This document shows, piece after piece, positions 15,916-26,087 of a stretch of DNA of 64,000 nucleotides (within the stretch, counting starts at the first letter, position 1; each line of letters opens with the position of its first letter). The notes under the pieces are model-generated. The model made no database searches, was not told the DNA's origin, and was given only the letters and a program-made list of their open reading frames with translations. Where the stretch lies: assembly GCA_038040445.1 (NCBI GenBank), contig JBBPIG010000002.1, positions 62,001 through 126,000 of the forward strand, written 5' to 3'. Made by a program: the position numbers and the translations under genes. The stretch comes from Acidobacteriota bacterium. Lineage in GTDB: Bacteria; Acidobacteriota; Blastocatellia; UBA7656.

Positions 15916-17761
15916 AAGAATAAACAACCCGCTCGGTCATCACCGCGCTGACGGACGCCCGGCTGAGGCGCACTTCGCGGATATCCGACGCGGCAACGAG
16001 GCTCGACAAGTTCTCGCTAAAGAATTTCACCTCGGGCTCTTCTTCGTCGTCCCTTTTTGGCTTCGGTTTACTTTGCTGATCCCGCCCGTCGAGCTTCGAC
16101 ATCAAGGTGTCGAAGACAGGCTTAGCAGCGGCCACCCGAACCAGCGCGTAGAAATCAACCGGCGCATCGGGTTTTTCCATCGAGCTTGAGGCCTTCGCAG
16201 CTTGCAGGATGTCGTTGGCGAACTCTTTGCTCGACGCCAGCACAAGGTAGTTTCCCAAAACTGAGTACGCCGCGCCCTGTTCCAGAAGTGACTGCGCAAC
16301 AAAACGAACCGCGCCTTGATCCTGCCACTCGAGCCGCGGCCGTGTGCCGGCAACTACAAACCTCGCGCGCAACTCGTCAACTATCGCGCGCTCCAACATC
16401 TCCCGGTTGACGGCGGCTCCCTCCTTCAACTGAGCCACGATGGCGCGCTCGAATCTCACGAACGGCTTCCCCGCTTCCGTCTTTGATCTTACAAGCTCGG
16501 AATAGGCTGCCGGTGAAAGTCCCGTGAGAATGGACTCAACGCTCTTCGTGAAGCCGCCGCCGGTAACCTCATATGAAGTCTTCGTCCCCGTAGCCTTAAC
16601 GCCGGTTCCCGAGCCGCGCTTCGGCGCCTGTTCGTCGTCAACGTCCATATCGAAGCGAGCGTCGAGCCGGCTGTAGCGCTCAGCGCGCGTGTTCTCATCG
16701 TCATTGCCGGAGCTGCGAGTGCGATCGGGGATCTCCGCCGGCGACCACGATTCTTCGGGGAGCTTTCCGAATAGGGCTTGCTCAATCGCTGACGGTAACT
16801 GTTCCTTTGCAGCAGTGCCGCGCACTTGAACGAGCTGCGCGTCGGCGGGAGCAAACTTCATCAGCGCCGCGAACTGCTCTCCGGACATCGCGCTAACCCT
16901 TACCCTCTGACCCCCAACCCCCATCTTGAACCATCGCTGCTCGGTCATTCCGTCGCGCGCGATTCTCAAATCTATGAGCCCGGTTTCGATGGCCGCCAGG
17001 GCACCGTCTGCGTTGTGATGAATCCAGTAGTTGTCAAAGTAGCGATTGCGGTTCAATCGCTCCTGGTCGAGCCACATCGTTACGTCGTGCGCCGCGAATC
17101 CAGCAGCTTCGCCGGCCAACCCTACGACATCGGAGAGCAGCGAGTCAGAGCCCACCGCCTTCGCGTTGCCCATAGCGCGGATCATCAATCCTTCGGTGGT
17201 GGTCACAATCAGCTTGCCTTCGACGTACGCAAAGCAGAACTGCTGATTCAGCCGTCCGCCGTCGGTGGTAACATCGCGGACGTAATATGAAGTTCCATCG
17301 GCCGACCGCTCCGAAAACTGCGACGCTTGTTTGAAGAGTACGGACGCGACGGCTCGGGCGCGCGGGACTTCGGTGACGAAAACCATCTCGATCTTACCGA
17401 TATCATAGATCGAAACGGCCGAGGCGCGGCCCGCAAGCTCGGCTAGCCGTTTCTCGTCGAGCCCGAAGCCGATCGCGGTCTCGAAATCCTTCTTGCGATC
17501 CTGAAGCTTCAGGTACACACGCGACTTCTGAAACGCCGTGAAGCTCGCGCTGTCGTAAAACTGAGAACGCACAGGCGAAGCGAGCCAGGTCTTGAGCAAC
17601 GCCCCCAAATCGTTTGCCTGCACGTACACGATTGCGCCGCGCGGCATCACTCCGGCGAGCCTGAGCTGTTCGGCAACCGGCCTCGCTTGTTGTCCATCAG
17701 ATCGATGCGATACCGCAAGTATCAAAACGGCAATCGATAGTATGAGCTTCCTCGTTCTCAT
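15911..17761 (-). CDS. Exported protein resembling DUF3352
   Basis: A 616-residue exported protein. The ATG at 17761, preceded by GAGG, opens a signal peptide (MRTRKLILSIAVLILAVSHRSDG); upstream codons in the same frame are derived from a palindromic repeat and are excluded. The mature start (AGVMPRGAIVYVQANDLGALLKTW) resembles the YVP.x.x.YV/VNDL opening of DUF3352-type proteins, and the gene at 31757-33538 has the same design. A charged low-complexity segment lies near residues 370-400. No catalytic motif is visible. The function is unknown; it is probably periplasmic. It lies downstream of the giant TPR gene, from which it is separated by a palindromic element. Confidence 0.75.
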   Translation of the reverse strand: MRTRKLILSIAVLILAVSHRSDGQQARPVAEQLRLAGVMPRGAIVYVQANDLGALLKTWLASPVRSQFYDSASFTAFQKSRVYLKLQDRKKDFETAIGFGLDEKRLAELAGRASAVSIYDIGKIEMVFVTEVPRARAVASVLFKQASQFSERSADGTSYYVRDVTTDGGRLNQQFCFAYVEGKLIVTTTEGLMIRAMGNAKAVGSDSLLSDVVGLAGEAAGFAAHDVTMWLDQERLNRNRYFDNYWIHHNADGALAAIETGLIDLRIARDGMTEQRWFKMGVGGQRVRVSAMSGEQFAALMKFAPADAQLVQVRGTAAKEQLPSAIEQALFGKLPEESWSPAEIPDRTRSSGNDDENTRAERYSRLDARFDMDVDDEQAPKRGSGTGVKATGTKTSYEVTGGGFTKSVESILTGLSPAAYSELVRSKTEAGKPFVRFERAIVAQLKEGAAVNREMLERAIVDELRARFVVAGTRPRLEWQDQGAVRFVAQSLLEQGAAYSVLGNYLVLASSKEFANDILQAAKASSSMEKPDAPVDFYALVRVAAAKPVFDTLMSKLDGRDQQSKPKPKRDDEEEPEVKFFSENLSSLVAASDIREVRLSRASVSAVMTERVVYSW

Positions 17762-17781
17762 AAATCCGGTCCTCAAGTCTC

Positions 17782-17870
17782 GAATAGACCACGGATAGGA
17801 CGGATTCGACGGATTCTCGCCGATCTGATCCGTGCAAACCCGTCTTATCCGTGTCATCCGCGGACTATTC
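17782..17870. repeat. Palindromic intergenic element with GAATAGACC ends, copy A
   Basis: About 89 bp with inverted ends (GAATAGACCACGGAT at 17782-17796; near-complement at 17856-17870) and several ACGGATT/ATCCGTG motifs inside. The right end supplies the TAG stop of the TPR gene (17865-17867). A related element is at 28471-28557. Confidence 0.75.
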
Positions 17871-20800
17871 CTTTCCCAGCACGCGCATCGCGTAAATCGA
17901 TTCGGTCGCGTTCGAGCGATTGATCCGTGTTAGCAACGCGAGCCTCAATTGCCTTGCCTTTTCGGCGGCCATTATCTCCGCAAGCCGCTTCTCAATCGCC
18001 GTCTTCTCTTCCGGCTTCACCGCGTCTGCGGCTCGCAACCGTTCAATCGCCATTGCCCGATCATACTCCCCGAGCTTCGCCGCCGATTCGACAAGCGAAG
18101 CCAACAGCTCTCCAACCAGTCGTGACGCAATCGATTCATTCATCTCTGCGAGCGTCTTAAGCCCCGCCATCCTCGATCGCGCAATCTCGAGAGACGGTTC
18201 GAATGAAACACTGGCCTGCGCCTCTCTGCGCCCCGCTCCCGAAGAAAGCGCTCTTCGCACTGCCGAGCTGATCGAGGGCTGGGAACCGGACTGCTCGCCT
18301 TCCGCAAGACGAATCGCCGCCAGGTCGCGTCCATTCTTGCCGTAGAGGATGATCAACTGCGCCCGTGGTCCGGGCGCCCGGAAAGCAATCGCCTCGGTGA
18401 TCTCGCCATCGGCGTCCAGGTACAATGCTCGCTCGAAGCTGGTCACCGCTTCTGCATCGCGCCCGGCGGCAGCGGCAATCAATCCGATCTTCATCTGCGC
18501 GACCGCCGCAAGCGGTCCGGCATTCACACTCGCAAGCGCCGCGCGAGCTTCTTCACGATTGCCCGCCGCTTCATACACGGCCGCCCGCGCCAGCATTGCG
18601 GCCGCATCGCTCCGGCCACGCTGATCGAGCGAGGAAGCGCCGCGCGACGCAAGCGAACGATCCGCTCTCACCAACTCGCCGAGCACCTCCGCCGCCTGGG
18701 CGCGCACGGTGTTGGGTGTAGCTCGCTCCCCGATCAACGAGATGATCCGATCGACCGCGTCGACAGCTCGGCCGGACGCCGCGATCGCGCGCGCAAGCTC
18801 GAGCTTGTTTGTCGCGTTGTCAGGATTGGCGCGCGCGATCTGCTCGCGAAACTCAATCGCGTCGCCGTAGCGCCCCGTTCGAGCGGCGGTCTCCGCTGCG
18901 AGCTGCAAAGCCCTCGCGTTTTCGGTTGAACGCTCAACAAGAAGCTTCAACAACCGTGAAGTTTCGTCGCCGCGGCCACGGCGCGCTTCGATCTCCGCCA
19001 ACCCGGCAAGGACCGCGTCATCCGAGTACCGAGACCGCACTTGCCTGGTGTAAGCGTCGTAGAGCAAGGCGTCCGCGTCTTGTTCGCGGCCCTCGGCCAA
19101 CAAGAGCACATAAGCCCTCGAACAACGCTCGTGCAAACCGGTTTCGTCCTGACTGCCTTCCGCCTTCTGCCTTCCGTCTTCTGTCTTCTCGAGCCCGCAG
19201 TAACGACGCAGCTCCGTGATTGCCTTAGCCGCGTCGCGTCCGCCGCGAAGCTCGATCAATGCCGAGGCAAGCGGCAACCAATAGTATCGGCTGGCCGGCG
19301 TAGAGCCTTCTTCGTCGCCCTCGAGCGCGATCGACAGGTCACTCACTTCGCGCTTGATAGTCGCGATCAACAGCCGCGCTTCATCAAAAGAGCGCGTGCG
19401 AATCAGGTAGTCGGCCAGTCGTTTCCGCCAGGTAGCAAGCTCGCGCGCGGGGTAGACGTACTCGGTTCCGCTGTAGAATCCATTTTCGTATGCCGGGGTG
19501 CCTAACACCGATGACGCGAGGTCGGAAATTCGCTGATGCATTGTGCGGTAGATGCCGGCGAGTGTGTTCTCCGGGAGCAGGCTCTCTTCAATCAGCATGC
19601 GCCCGATAACCATGTCGCCGGGCATGCCGTTGATCGCGTTGTGGAAGAACGTGGCCACGTCGTTCGCAGTCTTCGAATCTTGGCGCGCGCGATCGGCGAT
19701 CTCGCGAACGAGCGGCTTGATGGCTTCTATTCGATCCGGCGCCCGCCTGTCCCGCGACGCACGATTGACGAAAGAGACGAGGAAATTCTCCAGTCGCGGC
19801 AGCGCTTCGAGCAAGAAACCGTTGTCGGCCATCACCTTCAAGTAAGCCTGCGCATCGGCAATCGTCACACGGCCGCTCATAATCGCGCCCCACGCGTCGA
19901 GCGCGCCTTTGTGGTCGCGGCTCGCAAGCGCAACTGCTCCGCGCATCACCGCAACATCTCTCTCGCCGGGCGCAAGCTCACTCGCCAGCGCAACGTGATC
20001 GGACGCGCGGGCGGTGTTCTTCCGGTCGAGATAATACGCAGCGAGTTCCAACTGAGCGCGCTCGCTTGATGGATGACCTTCAATCTCACCGGCAACAAAT
20101 TTGCGGCTGTCGATCTCGCGGCCCACCAGTCCAAGCCAATACCCGTAATTCCGCGACCCGGCGAACCAGTCGCTTCCAACCAGAGCGCGGCCTCCCTCGA
20201 TTCGCCGTCCGAGCATCTGCCCGATGGGCTTGATGTCGAGCGCCTCTTTGAAAAATGGTTCGTTCTCCGGCGACGTGTCCTTCAGGAACAGCCCGACCTC
20301 ACCGCTGCGTTGCTGCACCCACGCAGGCGATTGTTTGGCGCTCGCGATCGCATCCAGCGCCAGCAGCTTTTCGTTCTTCTCGACCAGGAAATTGATGAGC
20401 TGCAGTTGATATGCGCTGTAGGTCGAAGCCAGCCGCTGAAGCTCGCTTCGTTGACTAGACGCGTGCAGCAGCGAAAGATAACGGTCGACCCAGTCGGTGT
20501 AGTTAGTCGTCAAATCGCCGCTCGCGCCGGCATACGCCGCACGCAGCCACTCGACCTCGCGATCGCGATCCCCGGCGAGCCGGTATTGAGTCGCGATCTG
20601 GTTCTGATAGTCGAAGCGATTCTTGTATGGATCGCGTCTGAACTCGGCCGTAAGCAGCTCGGCCGCGCGCCCGTACGCAGCGTGGCGGCCGTAGAAGGCG
20701 ACGGTCGCTCGAAGCTCGCCGTAATAAGCGGTGTCTTGCGCCGTGACCGTCCGCGAGTTCTTTGGCCGCGCTTCGAACGCCGCATCCTTTAGCCGAATCT

Positions 20801-23800
20801 GGATCTGCTCTTCGACTTCGACCAGAGCTGCGCCCCGCGCGATTCCAAGATAACGTTGCAGCGCCGCGGCGTCGGAGTACGTGGTCAGCTTCGCGATCGA
20901 GGCTTGAAGCGCTGACGCGAGCGCCGGCGTCTCATCGGCAGCCGCGTATTCAATCACACCTTTGCCGAAGTCGCTGCGCATCGCTCGATCGATAGCTTCG
21001 ACGATGCTTTTCGCTTTGTATTCCTGAGTGTTCTCGGCAATCGCGAAGAACTGCGCGCGCAACCGTTCGAGCTTTTGATACGCCCCGGCGGGCGGCTCGC
21101 TGCGAATCAGCGCCTTAACGTAGCCGGCAAAGCTCGCGCTCGGGACGTACTCGTCGCTTTCGAGCTTCTTTGGCAACTCGGCGAAGACCTGCTCGTATAT
21201 CCGCACAGCCTCGCCGTTCAATCCCCACGCCGCCAGTTGAGCCGCTATGTTGGTTTGAGCCTCGGAAGTCGCGTTCTTCTTCGCTGCCAGCGCCTGACGA
21301 ATCGTCTTCACTGCTTCGTCGCGCTGGCCTTGTTGGACCTGAATCCGGGCGACCTCGATCAACCATTGCGGATCGCGGCCGGCAAGCGTCCAGCCTTCGC
21401 GCAGCGTGGCGATCGCTTCATCGTAGCGGCGCTGGCGGGTTAGCACCGACGCCAGCGTGAAGCGTAGCTCCGACCGCTGAGGCTCGTTTAACACCGCTAT
21501 TCGATATTGCTCTGCCGCGCCGGCGAGATTTCCTCTCCGCTCGTAGATTCGGCCAAGCACCAATTGCCAGCGATAATTCTTGTTCGACTCCTTCGACAAC
21601 TTCTCGTAGTAACCGACGAGCCGTTCGATCAAGCTGTGTTGCTCCGCATACTCAATCGCGGCCGCGAGCCGGTCCGTGTCTTCGGGAAAGCTGTTGATGA
21701 CCTCGATGTGCTGATCGACCGCCTCTTGATACTTGCCAAGCGAGTCCAGCGCGCGGATCATCCCGGCGCGAAGGTCGGCCACCCGCGCCCGAGTCTCCTC
21801 TCCCCCCAAACCGGCTTCGCGAGCCTCCTTGAAGGCTTCCTGATAAAGCGCGGCAAGCTCGTTGAGCTTGTTTTCAGCTCCAAGCGTTCGCGCCAGCTCG
21901 CCGAACACCTCGGTATCGAAGCGGTTCTCGTTGTAGAACGCGCGCAACGTTGCCTCCGCCTCCGCGAGCTTGTTCGCGTCCACTTGTCTGCGCGCCAGCA
22001 GCAGCGCGAAGCTGCGCCGATTCGTCCCGAGCGCGCGAGCCAGAGTCCGCTTGTACAGATCGAGCGATTTGTCGAGCAGCCCCGCGCGCCAATAGAACTG
22101 CGCCGACTCTTCAACAACCCCGACGTTCGTCGGATAATCGCCGGCCAGCTTATCGATGAGCGCAATCGCGGCATCGACCTGGCCGTGACGTTCGAGGAAT
22201 GAAGCGAGTTGCAATCGATACATCATCGCTTCGCGCTCGTCGCGCGCTACGGTCATGAGCCGGGTAATAACTTGCTGCTCGTCCTCCGGCCGAAGTATCG
22301 CGCGGAACAGATCACGCACCGATTCGAGGAACGCGACATCGCTCGATCTCGCGACCTCGGTGCGAAGCATCGCAAGCGCATCGGCTTGCTGTTCGCGCTC
22401 GGCCTGGTAGTTTGCGTACCCGATTATTAACTGCCAGTCGGCTGGATTGGCCGAACGAGCCCGCTCATACGCCGCTACGATCTTTTCAGCCAGACCCGTT
22501 CGCTTTGAAAGCTGAGCGAGTCGCTTTGCCACGGTATCGCGGCCCTCGCCGGGTTCAGACAGGACCTTGACGTACTCTGCGATAGCCGAATCCATGGAGC
22601 CTTTGGCTTCGTAGACCGCGCCCATTCGATACGCGTAAATGGTTTGCTCGCCTGTCGCGTTGCGCAGCTCTTTGAACACGCGAATGGCTTGATCGAATTG
22701 ATAGTAGTCCCAGAAGACGGTGGCGACTTCCAAATAGGTGTTCCGCTCGCCGGGCTCGATCTGAATCAGCTTGTCCCACTGCTCGGCTGCCCGTTTGAAA
22801 TCGCCGAGCTGAGCGTAGACCTCGCCCGCTTTGATTCGATAGGAATGATCGGACGGATAGATATCCGCCATCTGCGCAAAAGCTCGGGCCGATTCCTCGA
22901 AGAGCTTGTCCGACTGCTGTCCGAATGAACGAGTCAGGTCGGCAAGCCGGTCAGCATACTGCGGCTCACCTGGATAAAGCGCGACCAGTTGTCGATACGC
23001 ATCGAGCGCTTCGTCGTGATGCGAAATCCACAGCGCGGCGTCGGCGCCGAAAATCTTGTACGTGGTCAGGACTCCAGCGCCCCCGTTTGTGCGAGCCTTG
23101 TTGCACCGCTCCCGGAGTTGTCCCTGCTTCGACAGCCACGCGAGGTATGCCTCTCGAATCGACCGGTCCGCGAAATAGTATTCCGTCGAAAGCTTCTCCC
23201 ACTGCGCGCGATCATTCTTCTCTTGATAACTCAGCATGCCCCGCACAAAGAACACATTCCTCGGGAAACGCGTGCGAGCAAAGCTGTACAAATCAAAGGC
23301 CAATCGCTCATCCCAATTCATCGCGTCACCGGCCGCCGTCGCGCCGTAGCCGGCGAAGCGCAGCAGGTAATCCGTGATTTCGTCTTCATCGAAAACCGAA
23401 ATCAACTGCCTTGAATACCTCGTAAGATCTTTCCCGCGTTTCTGCCGCACGTACCAGCGAGCCAGCCGGTGATACCAGGTGTTCGAATCGAACTGCTTGA
23501 TCGCCGAGTCGTAAGCCTTCAACTGGTCGTTGATCAATTGAGCCTGGCCCAGCCATCGCAGGAAGCGCTCGTACAGACCTTCTTCCTTCGGGTGCTTCTT
23601 GATCTCACCCCAGAAGAACGCGACGGTCTCGGTCTTCTTGTCTTCAGCCGCAAGCGACGACACGTACCGCTCGAGCACGCTGCTGTAAGCCGGCCCCCGT
23701 CTGGCTTCGTTCTCAGCGGGCCGCGGCTCGACGTCGGTCACTTCGGATTCGGTCTCGCTGTCCTCACTCTCGTCAGTCGCGGCCTTGTCGTCGGTCGGGT

Positions 23801-25655
23801 CGTAGGTATCGCTGTAGGCTTCGGCGTTGTACTTGATCTTGTCGATGAGGTTTTCGATCTGGGGCGTGATGCCGTAGCTCCAATGCTTGGGCGAAACGGC
23901 GACCAGCGGAATGCCTTTCGGTTGATTGCGCGCTAAGCGATCGAGCAATTCACTAAGCACCGCGCGCTCATTCGCTCGGTCCTTCAGCGCTACGTAAGAA
24001 TCCGCGATCCGAAGCGAGACCTCCGCATAGCGAGGCGACTCAGGATAGAGCCTTTGAAACTCGCGGCCTGCTTCAATGGCCAGCTTGTGCTCCAGAAGCG
24101 ACGCGAACACGTTGACCGTCCCGAGATACATCTCAGGCAGGTGTGTCGATTGGGCATATTCCTGCTTGAACGAGGTGAAGATGCGATAGGCGAATGCGCG
24201 GTTGAAGTAACCGGCGGCGGCTTTCTCTTCGGTGGCGAACTCTTGAGATGGACTCGTGCCCGAAAGTACAAGCGACAGCACGCCGTTCAAGAAGCCGGGA
24301 TTTTGATCGACTTCAGCGATGTCGCGGTAGAACGAGAGGTCCCCACCGCCCACGCGGGTTGGAGTGCCCGCAGCGTCGAGCATCACTTTGAACAAACGGT
24401 ATAGCGCTTCCTCGCGCGATGAAGTTCCGGGTTCAAGACCGCCGACCAGATAGAACGTGTACAGGTACCGCGACGCCTGATCGTAGTGCCCTACCGAGGC
24501 GAACATCCCGGCTACCGTTTCAAGCTCGCGCGGAGTCCACGACGAAGAAGCAACAGCGCCGGTTTGTGGCTGAGCGCCTGCCGGCGACTTCTTGCCGGCG
24601 CGCCGGTCTTCAAGCTCGAGCAGCAACCGCGCGGCTTGCTCGTAGCCGCCTTCGTAGGTGTATACGCTGAACAACCGGGTTACGGTATCAAGATCAGTCG
24701 CGCCCGCTCTAACGCGTTCCTGGAGCGCGCGGCGAACGATTCGATAGCGGCCAAAGCGCCGTAACAGTTCGTAGTAATCACCCGCAAGCGCTCGCGGCCA
24801 GTTCGGATCAAACACCGGCGCGTAGACTTCTTCGGCGCCGCGGCGGTCGCCGGTCGTCTCGAGAATCTGGGAACGGCTCCGCAGAAAATAAGCAAGCTCA
24901 GAGGGAAACCTCGGCTGGTATGAAGCCAGCACCGCTAGCGCTTCTCTGTACTGCTTCGCAAGCTGGAGTTCTTCAACGTAGTCTTTGATCGGCTGAATGT
25001 TCGAAGGATCGGCGGCTACCAGTTCGGCGAAGAAATCAGCCGGCTTGAACTCTTTCAATGACCGCGTGCGAACCAGCTCCGCAGCCCGCTTGTAGATCGC
25101 CGTTCGCTCGCTGGCTGCTGATGCCCTGGCTAATTCCTGAAGCGTTCTCACTTCATCGGCGAACCGCGCGCGGTGATCATAGAAACCAGCCAGCCTTCGA
25201 AGCGCATCTCGCGAGCGTCCTCTCAGGTCCGCGTACCCGCGCATCTCGGTGATAGCCCTATCAAACTGTCCGGTTCGTTCCGAAAGCCTCGCGGCGTACA
25301 GATGGAGCCTCGGGTCTTTCGGATACCTGGCAAGCAGCGCATCGATTCGTTGAAGCGCGATTGCGTAAGGCCTGGCGACGGATGACTGACTTCCGAAGAA
25401 CTCTTCGTTGGTGTACAACGCATCGTCTACAAGCTTCTGCGGCGCGCGATTGGGATCAGCAGGCCGGGCCGGCCCGGTGATCGCAGTAGTATTGCGGTTA
25501 GCAGCAGGTCTTCGTTTGGCAGCACGTTGTGCAGGCGACGGCTTGTGCGCCACTCGTTTTCGTTGGGCGGACTTCTGCGCTACGACGAACGTGGCAACAG
25601 CGAGGGACGCTAGCGCGATCGTTATTGCGATTGTTGAATAGATACGTTTGCGCAT
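17865..25655 (-). CDS. Giant exported TPR-repeat protein
   Basis: A 2596-residue protein with an N-terminal signal or anchor (MRKRIYSTIAITIALASLAVATFVVA), then a basic Lys/Arg/Pro linker, then almost continuous helical hairpins with tetratricopeptide patterns such as GDFKRAAEQWDKLIQIEPGE, GNLAGAAEQYRIAVLNEPQR and RYDEAIATLREGW. A Glu/Asp-rich spacer lies near residues 620-650. No enzymatic domain is visible, so it is probably a periplasmic or surface scaffold. Near residues 2155-2167 a five-unit heptad DNA repeat encodes KTEDGRQKAEGSQ and interrupts the helical pattern. It sits in a minus-strand set with VIT/VWA and propeller proteins, suggesting a cell-envelope assembly. The gene is intact over 7.8 kb. 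The partner is unknown. Confidence 0.85.
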   Translation of the reverse strand: MRKRIYSTIAITIALASLAVATFVVAQKSAQRKRVAHKPSPAQRAAKRRPAANRNTTAITGPARPADPNRAPQKLVDDALYTNEEFFGSQSSVARPYAIALQRIDALLARYPKDPRLHLYAARLSERTGQFDRAITEMRGYADLRGRSRDALRRLAGFYDHRARFADEVRTLQELARASAASERTAIYKRAAELVRTRSLKEFKPADFFAELVAADPSNIQPIKDYVEELQLAKQYREALAVLASYQPRFPSELAYFLRSRSQILETTGDRRGAEEVYAPVFDPNWPRALAGDYYELLRRFGRYRIVRRALQERVRAGATDLDTVTRLFSVYTYEGGYEQAARLLLELEDRRAGKKSPAGAQPQTGAVASSSWTPRELETVAGMFASVGHYDQASRYLYTFYLVGGLEPGTSSREEALYRLFKVMLDAAGTPTRVGGGDLSFYRDIAEVDQNPGFLNGVLSLVLSGTSPSQEFATEEKAAAGYFNRAFAYRIFTSFKQEYAQSTHLPEMYLGTVNVFASLLEHKLAIEAGREFQRLYPESPRYAEVSLRIADSYVALKDRANERAVLSELLDRLARNQPKGIPLVAVSPKHWSYGITPQIENLIDKIKYNAEAYSDTYDPTDDKAATDESEDSETESEVTDVEPRPAENEARRGPAYSSVLERYVSSLAAEDKKTETVAFFWGEIKKHPKEEGLYERFLRWLGQAQLINDQLKAYDSAIKQFDSNTWYHRLARWYVRQKRGKDLTRYSRQLISVFDEDEITDYLLRFAGYGATAAGDAMNWDERLAFDLYSFARTRFPRNVFFVRGMLSYQEKNDRAQWEKLSTEYYFADRSIREAYLAWLSKQGQLRERCNKARTNGGAGVLTTYKIFGADAALWISHHDEALDAYRQLVALYPGEPQYADRLADLTRSFGQQSDKLFEESARAFAQMADIYPSDHSYRIKAGEVYAQLGDFKRAAEQWDKLIQIEPGERNTYLEVATVFWDYYQFDQAIRVFKELRNATGEQTIYAYRMGAVYEAKGSMDSAIAEYVKVLSEPGEGRDTVAKRLAQLSKRTGLAEKIVAAYERARSANPADWQLIIGYANYQAEREQQADALAMLRTEVARSSDVAFLESVRDLFRAILRPEDEQQVITRLMTVARDEREAMMYRLQLASFLERHGQVDAAIALIDKLAGDYPTNVGVVEESAQFYWRAGLLDKSLDLYKRTLARALGTNRRSFALLLARRQVDANKLAEAEATLRAFYNENRFDTEVFGELARTLGAENKLNELAALYQEAFKEAREAGLGGEETRARVADLRAGMIRALDSLGKYQEAVDQHIEVINSFPEDTDRLAAAIEYAEQHSLIERLVGYYEKLSKESNKNYRWQLVLGRIYERRGNLAGAAEQYRIAVLNEPQRSELRFTLASVLTRQRRYDEAIATLREGWTLAGRDPQWLIEVARIQVQQGQRDEAVKTIRQALAAKKNATSEAQTNIAAQLAAWGLNGEAVRIYEQVFAELPKKLESDEYVPSASFAGYVKALIRSEPPAGAYQKLERLRAQFFAIAENTQEYKAKSIVEAIDRAMRSDFGKGVIEYAAADETPALASALQASIAKLTTYSDAAALQRYLGIARGAALVEVEEQIQIRLKDAAFEARPKNSRTVTAQDTAYYGELRATVAFYGRHAAYGRAAELLTAEFRRDPYKNRFDYQNQIATQYRLAGDRDREVEWLRAAYAGASGDLTTNYTDWVDRYLSLLHASSQRSELQRLASTYSAYQLQLINFLVEKNEKLLALDAIASAKQSPAWVQQRSGEVGLFLKDTSPENEPFFKEALDIKPIGQMLGRRIEGGRALVGSDWFAGSRNYGYWLGLVGREIDSRKFVAGEIEGHPSSERAQLELAAYYLDRKNTARASDHVALASELAPGERDVAVMRGAVALASRDHKGALDAWGAIMSGRVTIADAQAYLKVMADNGFLLEALPRLENFLVSFVNRASRDRRAPDRIEAIKPLVREIADRARQDSKTANDVATFFHNAINGMPGDMVIGRMLIEESLLPENTLAGIYRTMHQRISDLASSVLGTPAYENGFYSGTEYVYPARELATWRKRLADYLIRTRSFDEARLLIATIKREVSDLSIALEGDEEGSTPASRYYWLPLASALIELRGGRDAAKAITELRRYCGLEKTEDGRQKAEGSQDETGLHERCSRAYVLLLAEGREQDADALLYDAYTRQVRSRYSDDAVLAGLAEIEARRGRGDETSRLLKLLVERSTENARALQLAAETAARTGRYGDAIEFREQIARANPDNATNKLELARAIAASGRAVDAVDRIISLIGERATPNTVRAQAAEVLGELVRADRSLASRGASSLDQRGRSDAAAMLARAAVYEAAGNREEARAALASVNAGPLAAVAQMKIGLIAAAAGRDAEAVTSFERALYLDADGEITEAIAFRAPGPRAQLIILYGKNGRDLAAIRLAEGEQSGSQPSISSAVRRALSSGAGRREAQASVSFEPSLEIARSRMAGLKTLAEMNESIASRLVGELLASLVESAAKLGEYDRAMAIERLRAADAVKPEEKTAIEKRLAEIMAAEKARQLRLALLTRINRSNATESIYAMRVLGKE
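19155..19189. repeat. In-frame heptad array inside the TPR gene
   Basis: Five consecutive 7-base units (GCCTTCC, GCCTTCT, GCCTTCC, GTCTTCT, GTCTTCT on the plus strand) lie within coding sequence and are translated as KTEDGRQKAEGSQ. Thirty-five bases do not make a whole number of codons, so neighbouring bases must compensate. It looks like an insertion of the same kind of repeat found between genes. Confidence 0.8.
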
Positions 25656-25671
25656 ATCAACCGGTCGTTCT

Positions 25672-25765
25672 TAACGCGAGGACGCGAAGGCGCAAGGACG
25701 CGGCGGCGAATCGGTCATTCTTGTATCTTTGCGCCTTTGCGTCTCTTTGCGCCTTTGCGTTCAAC
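25672..25765. repeat. Inverted repeat rich in CTTTGCGC/GCGCAAGG units
   Basis: The left part (25672-25702, ACGCGAGGACGCGAAGGCGC) and right part (25725-25765, repeated CTTTGCGCCTTTGCGT) are roughly complementary and flank a short spacer. Units are 8-9 bases rather than 7. It lies just upstream of the TPR gene and downstream of nothing on the plus strand. Confidence 0.6.
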
Positions 25766-25822
25766 TCCTAACACCTCAACCGTTCAACTCCCCAGCGTTT
25801 AGGTATTTTTAATTCGCGTACA

Positions 25823-25837
25823 GAGTGTTGTACACTC
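25823..25837. promoter_or_regulatory. Small palindrome upstream of DUF433 gene
   Basis: GAGTGT-tgt-ACACTC is a perfect 6-bp inverted repeat 23 bases before the start codon and overlaps a possible -10 (TACACT). Antitoxin-like proteins often bind such operators, but binding here is inference. Confidence 0.35.
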
Positions 25838-25859
25838 CTCTCCAAAGGAACTAAAAGCT

Positions 25860-26087
25860 ATGACACTCGTGCTTGACGAAAAAGAAATCGAAAGCCTTCC
25901 AATAACCGTCGATCCTGAAATCGTTAGCGGCACTCCGGTGTTTACTGGCACTCGCGTTCCCATCGACGCTCTGATCACTAATCTTGAAGCCGGTCTCACG
26001 CTCGATGAGTTTCTCGACAACTTTCCGAGCGTGACCCGCGAGCAGGCGCTCCAAGTCCATCGCCAAACATCTCAGTCACCCGCTTAG
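25860..26087 (+). CDS. DUF433 antitoxin-like protein (orphan)
   Basis: A 75-residue protein matching the DUF433 pattern: ITVDPEIVSGTPVFTGTRVPIDALITNLEAG, then LDEFLDNFPSVTREQALQV (pattern given in parts). DUF433 proteins act as DNA-binding antitoxins, commonly paired with a PIN-like toxin gene directly downstream. Here the next gene is on the opposite strand and overlaps the 3' end by 4 bp, so the toxin is missing. AAAGGA precedes the ATG. The C-terminus after QALQV (HRQTSQSPA) does not look like the usual helix, so the last few codons may be altered. Confidence 0.8.
   Translation: MTLVLDEKEIESLPITVDPEIVSGTPVFTGTRVPIDALITNLEAGLTLDEFLDNFPSVTREQALQVHRQTSQSPA

Noticed and set aside
19536-20069. 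177-codon plus-strand frame within the TPR gene
   Set aside because: Shadow of the TPR coding strand; no start signal and no family pattern.
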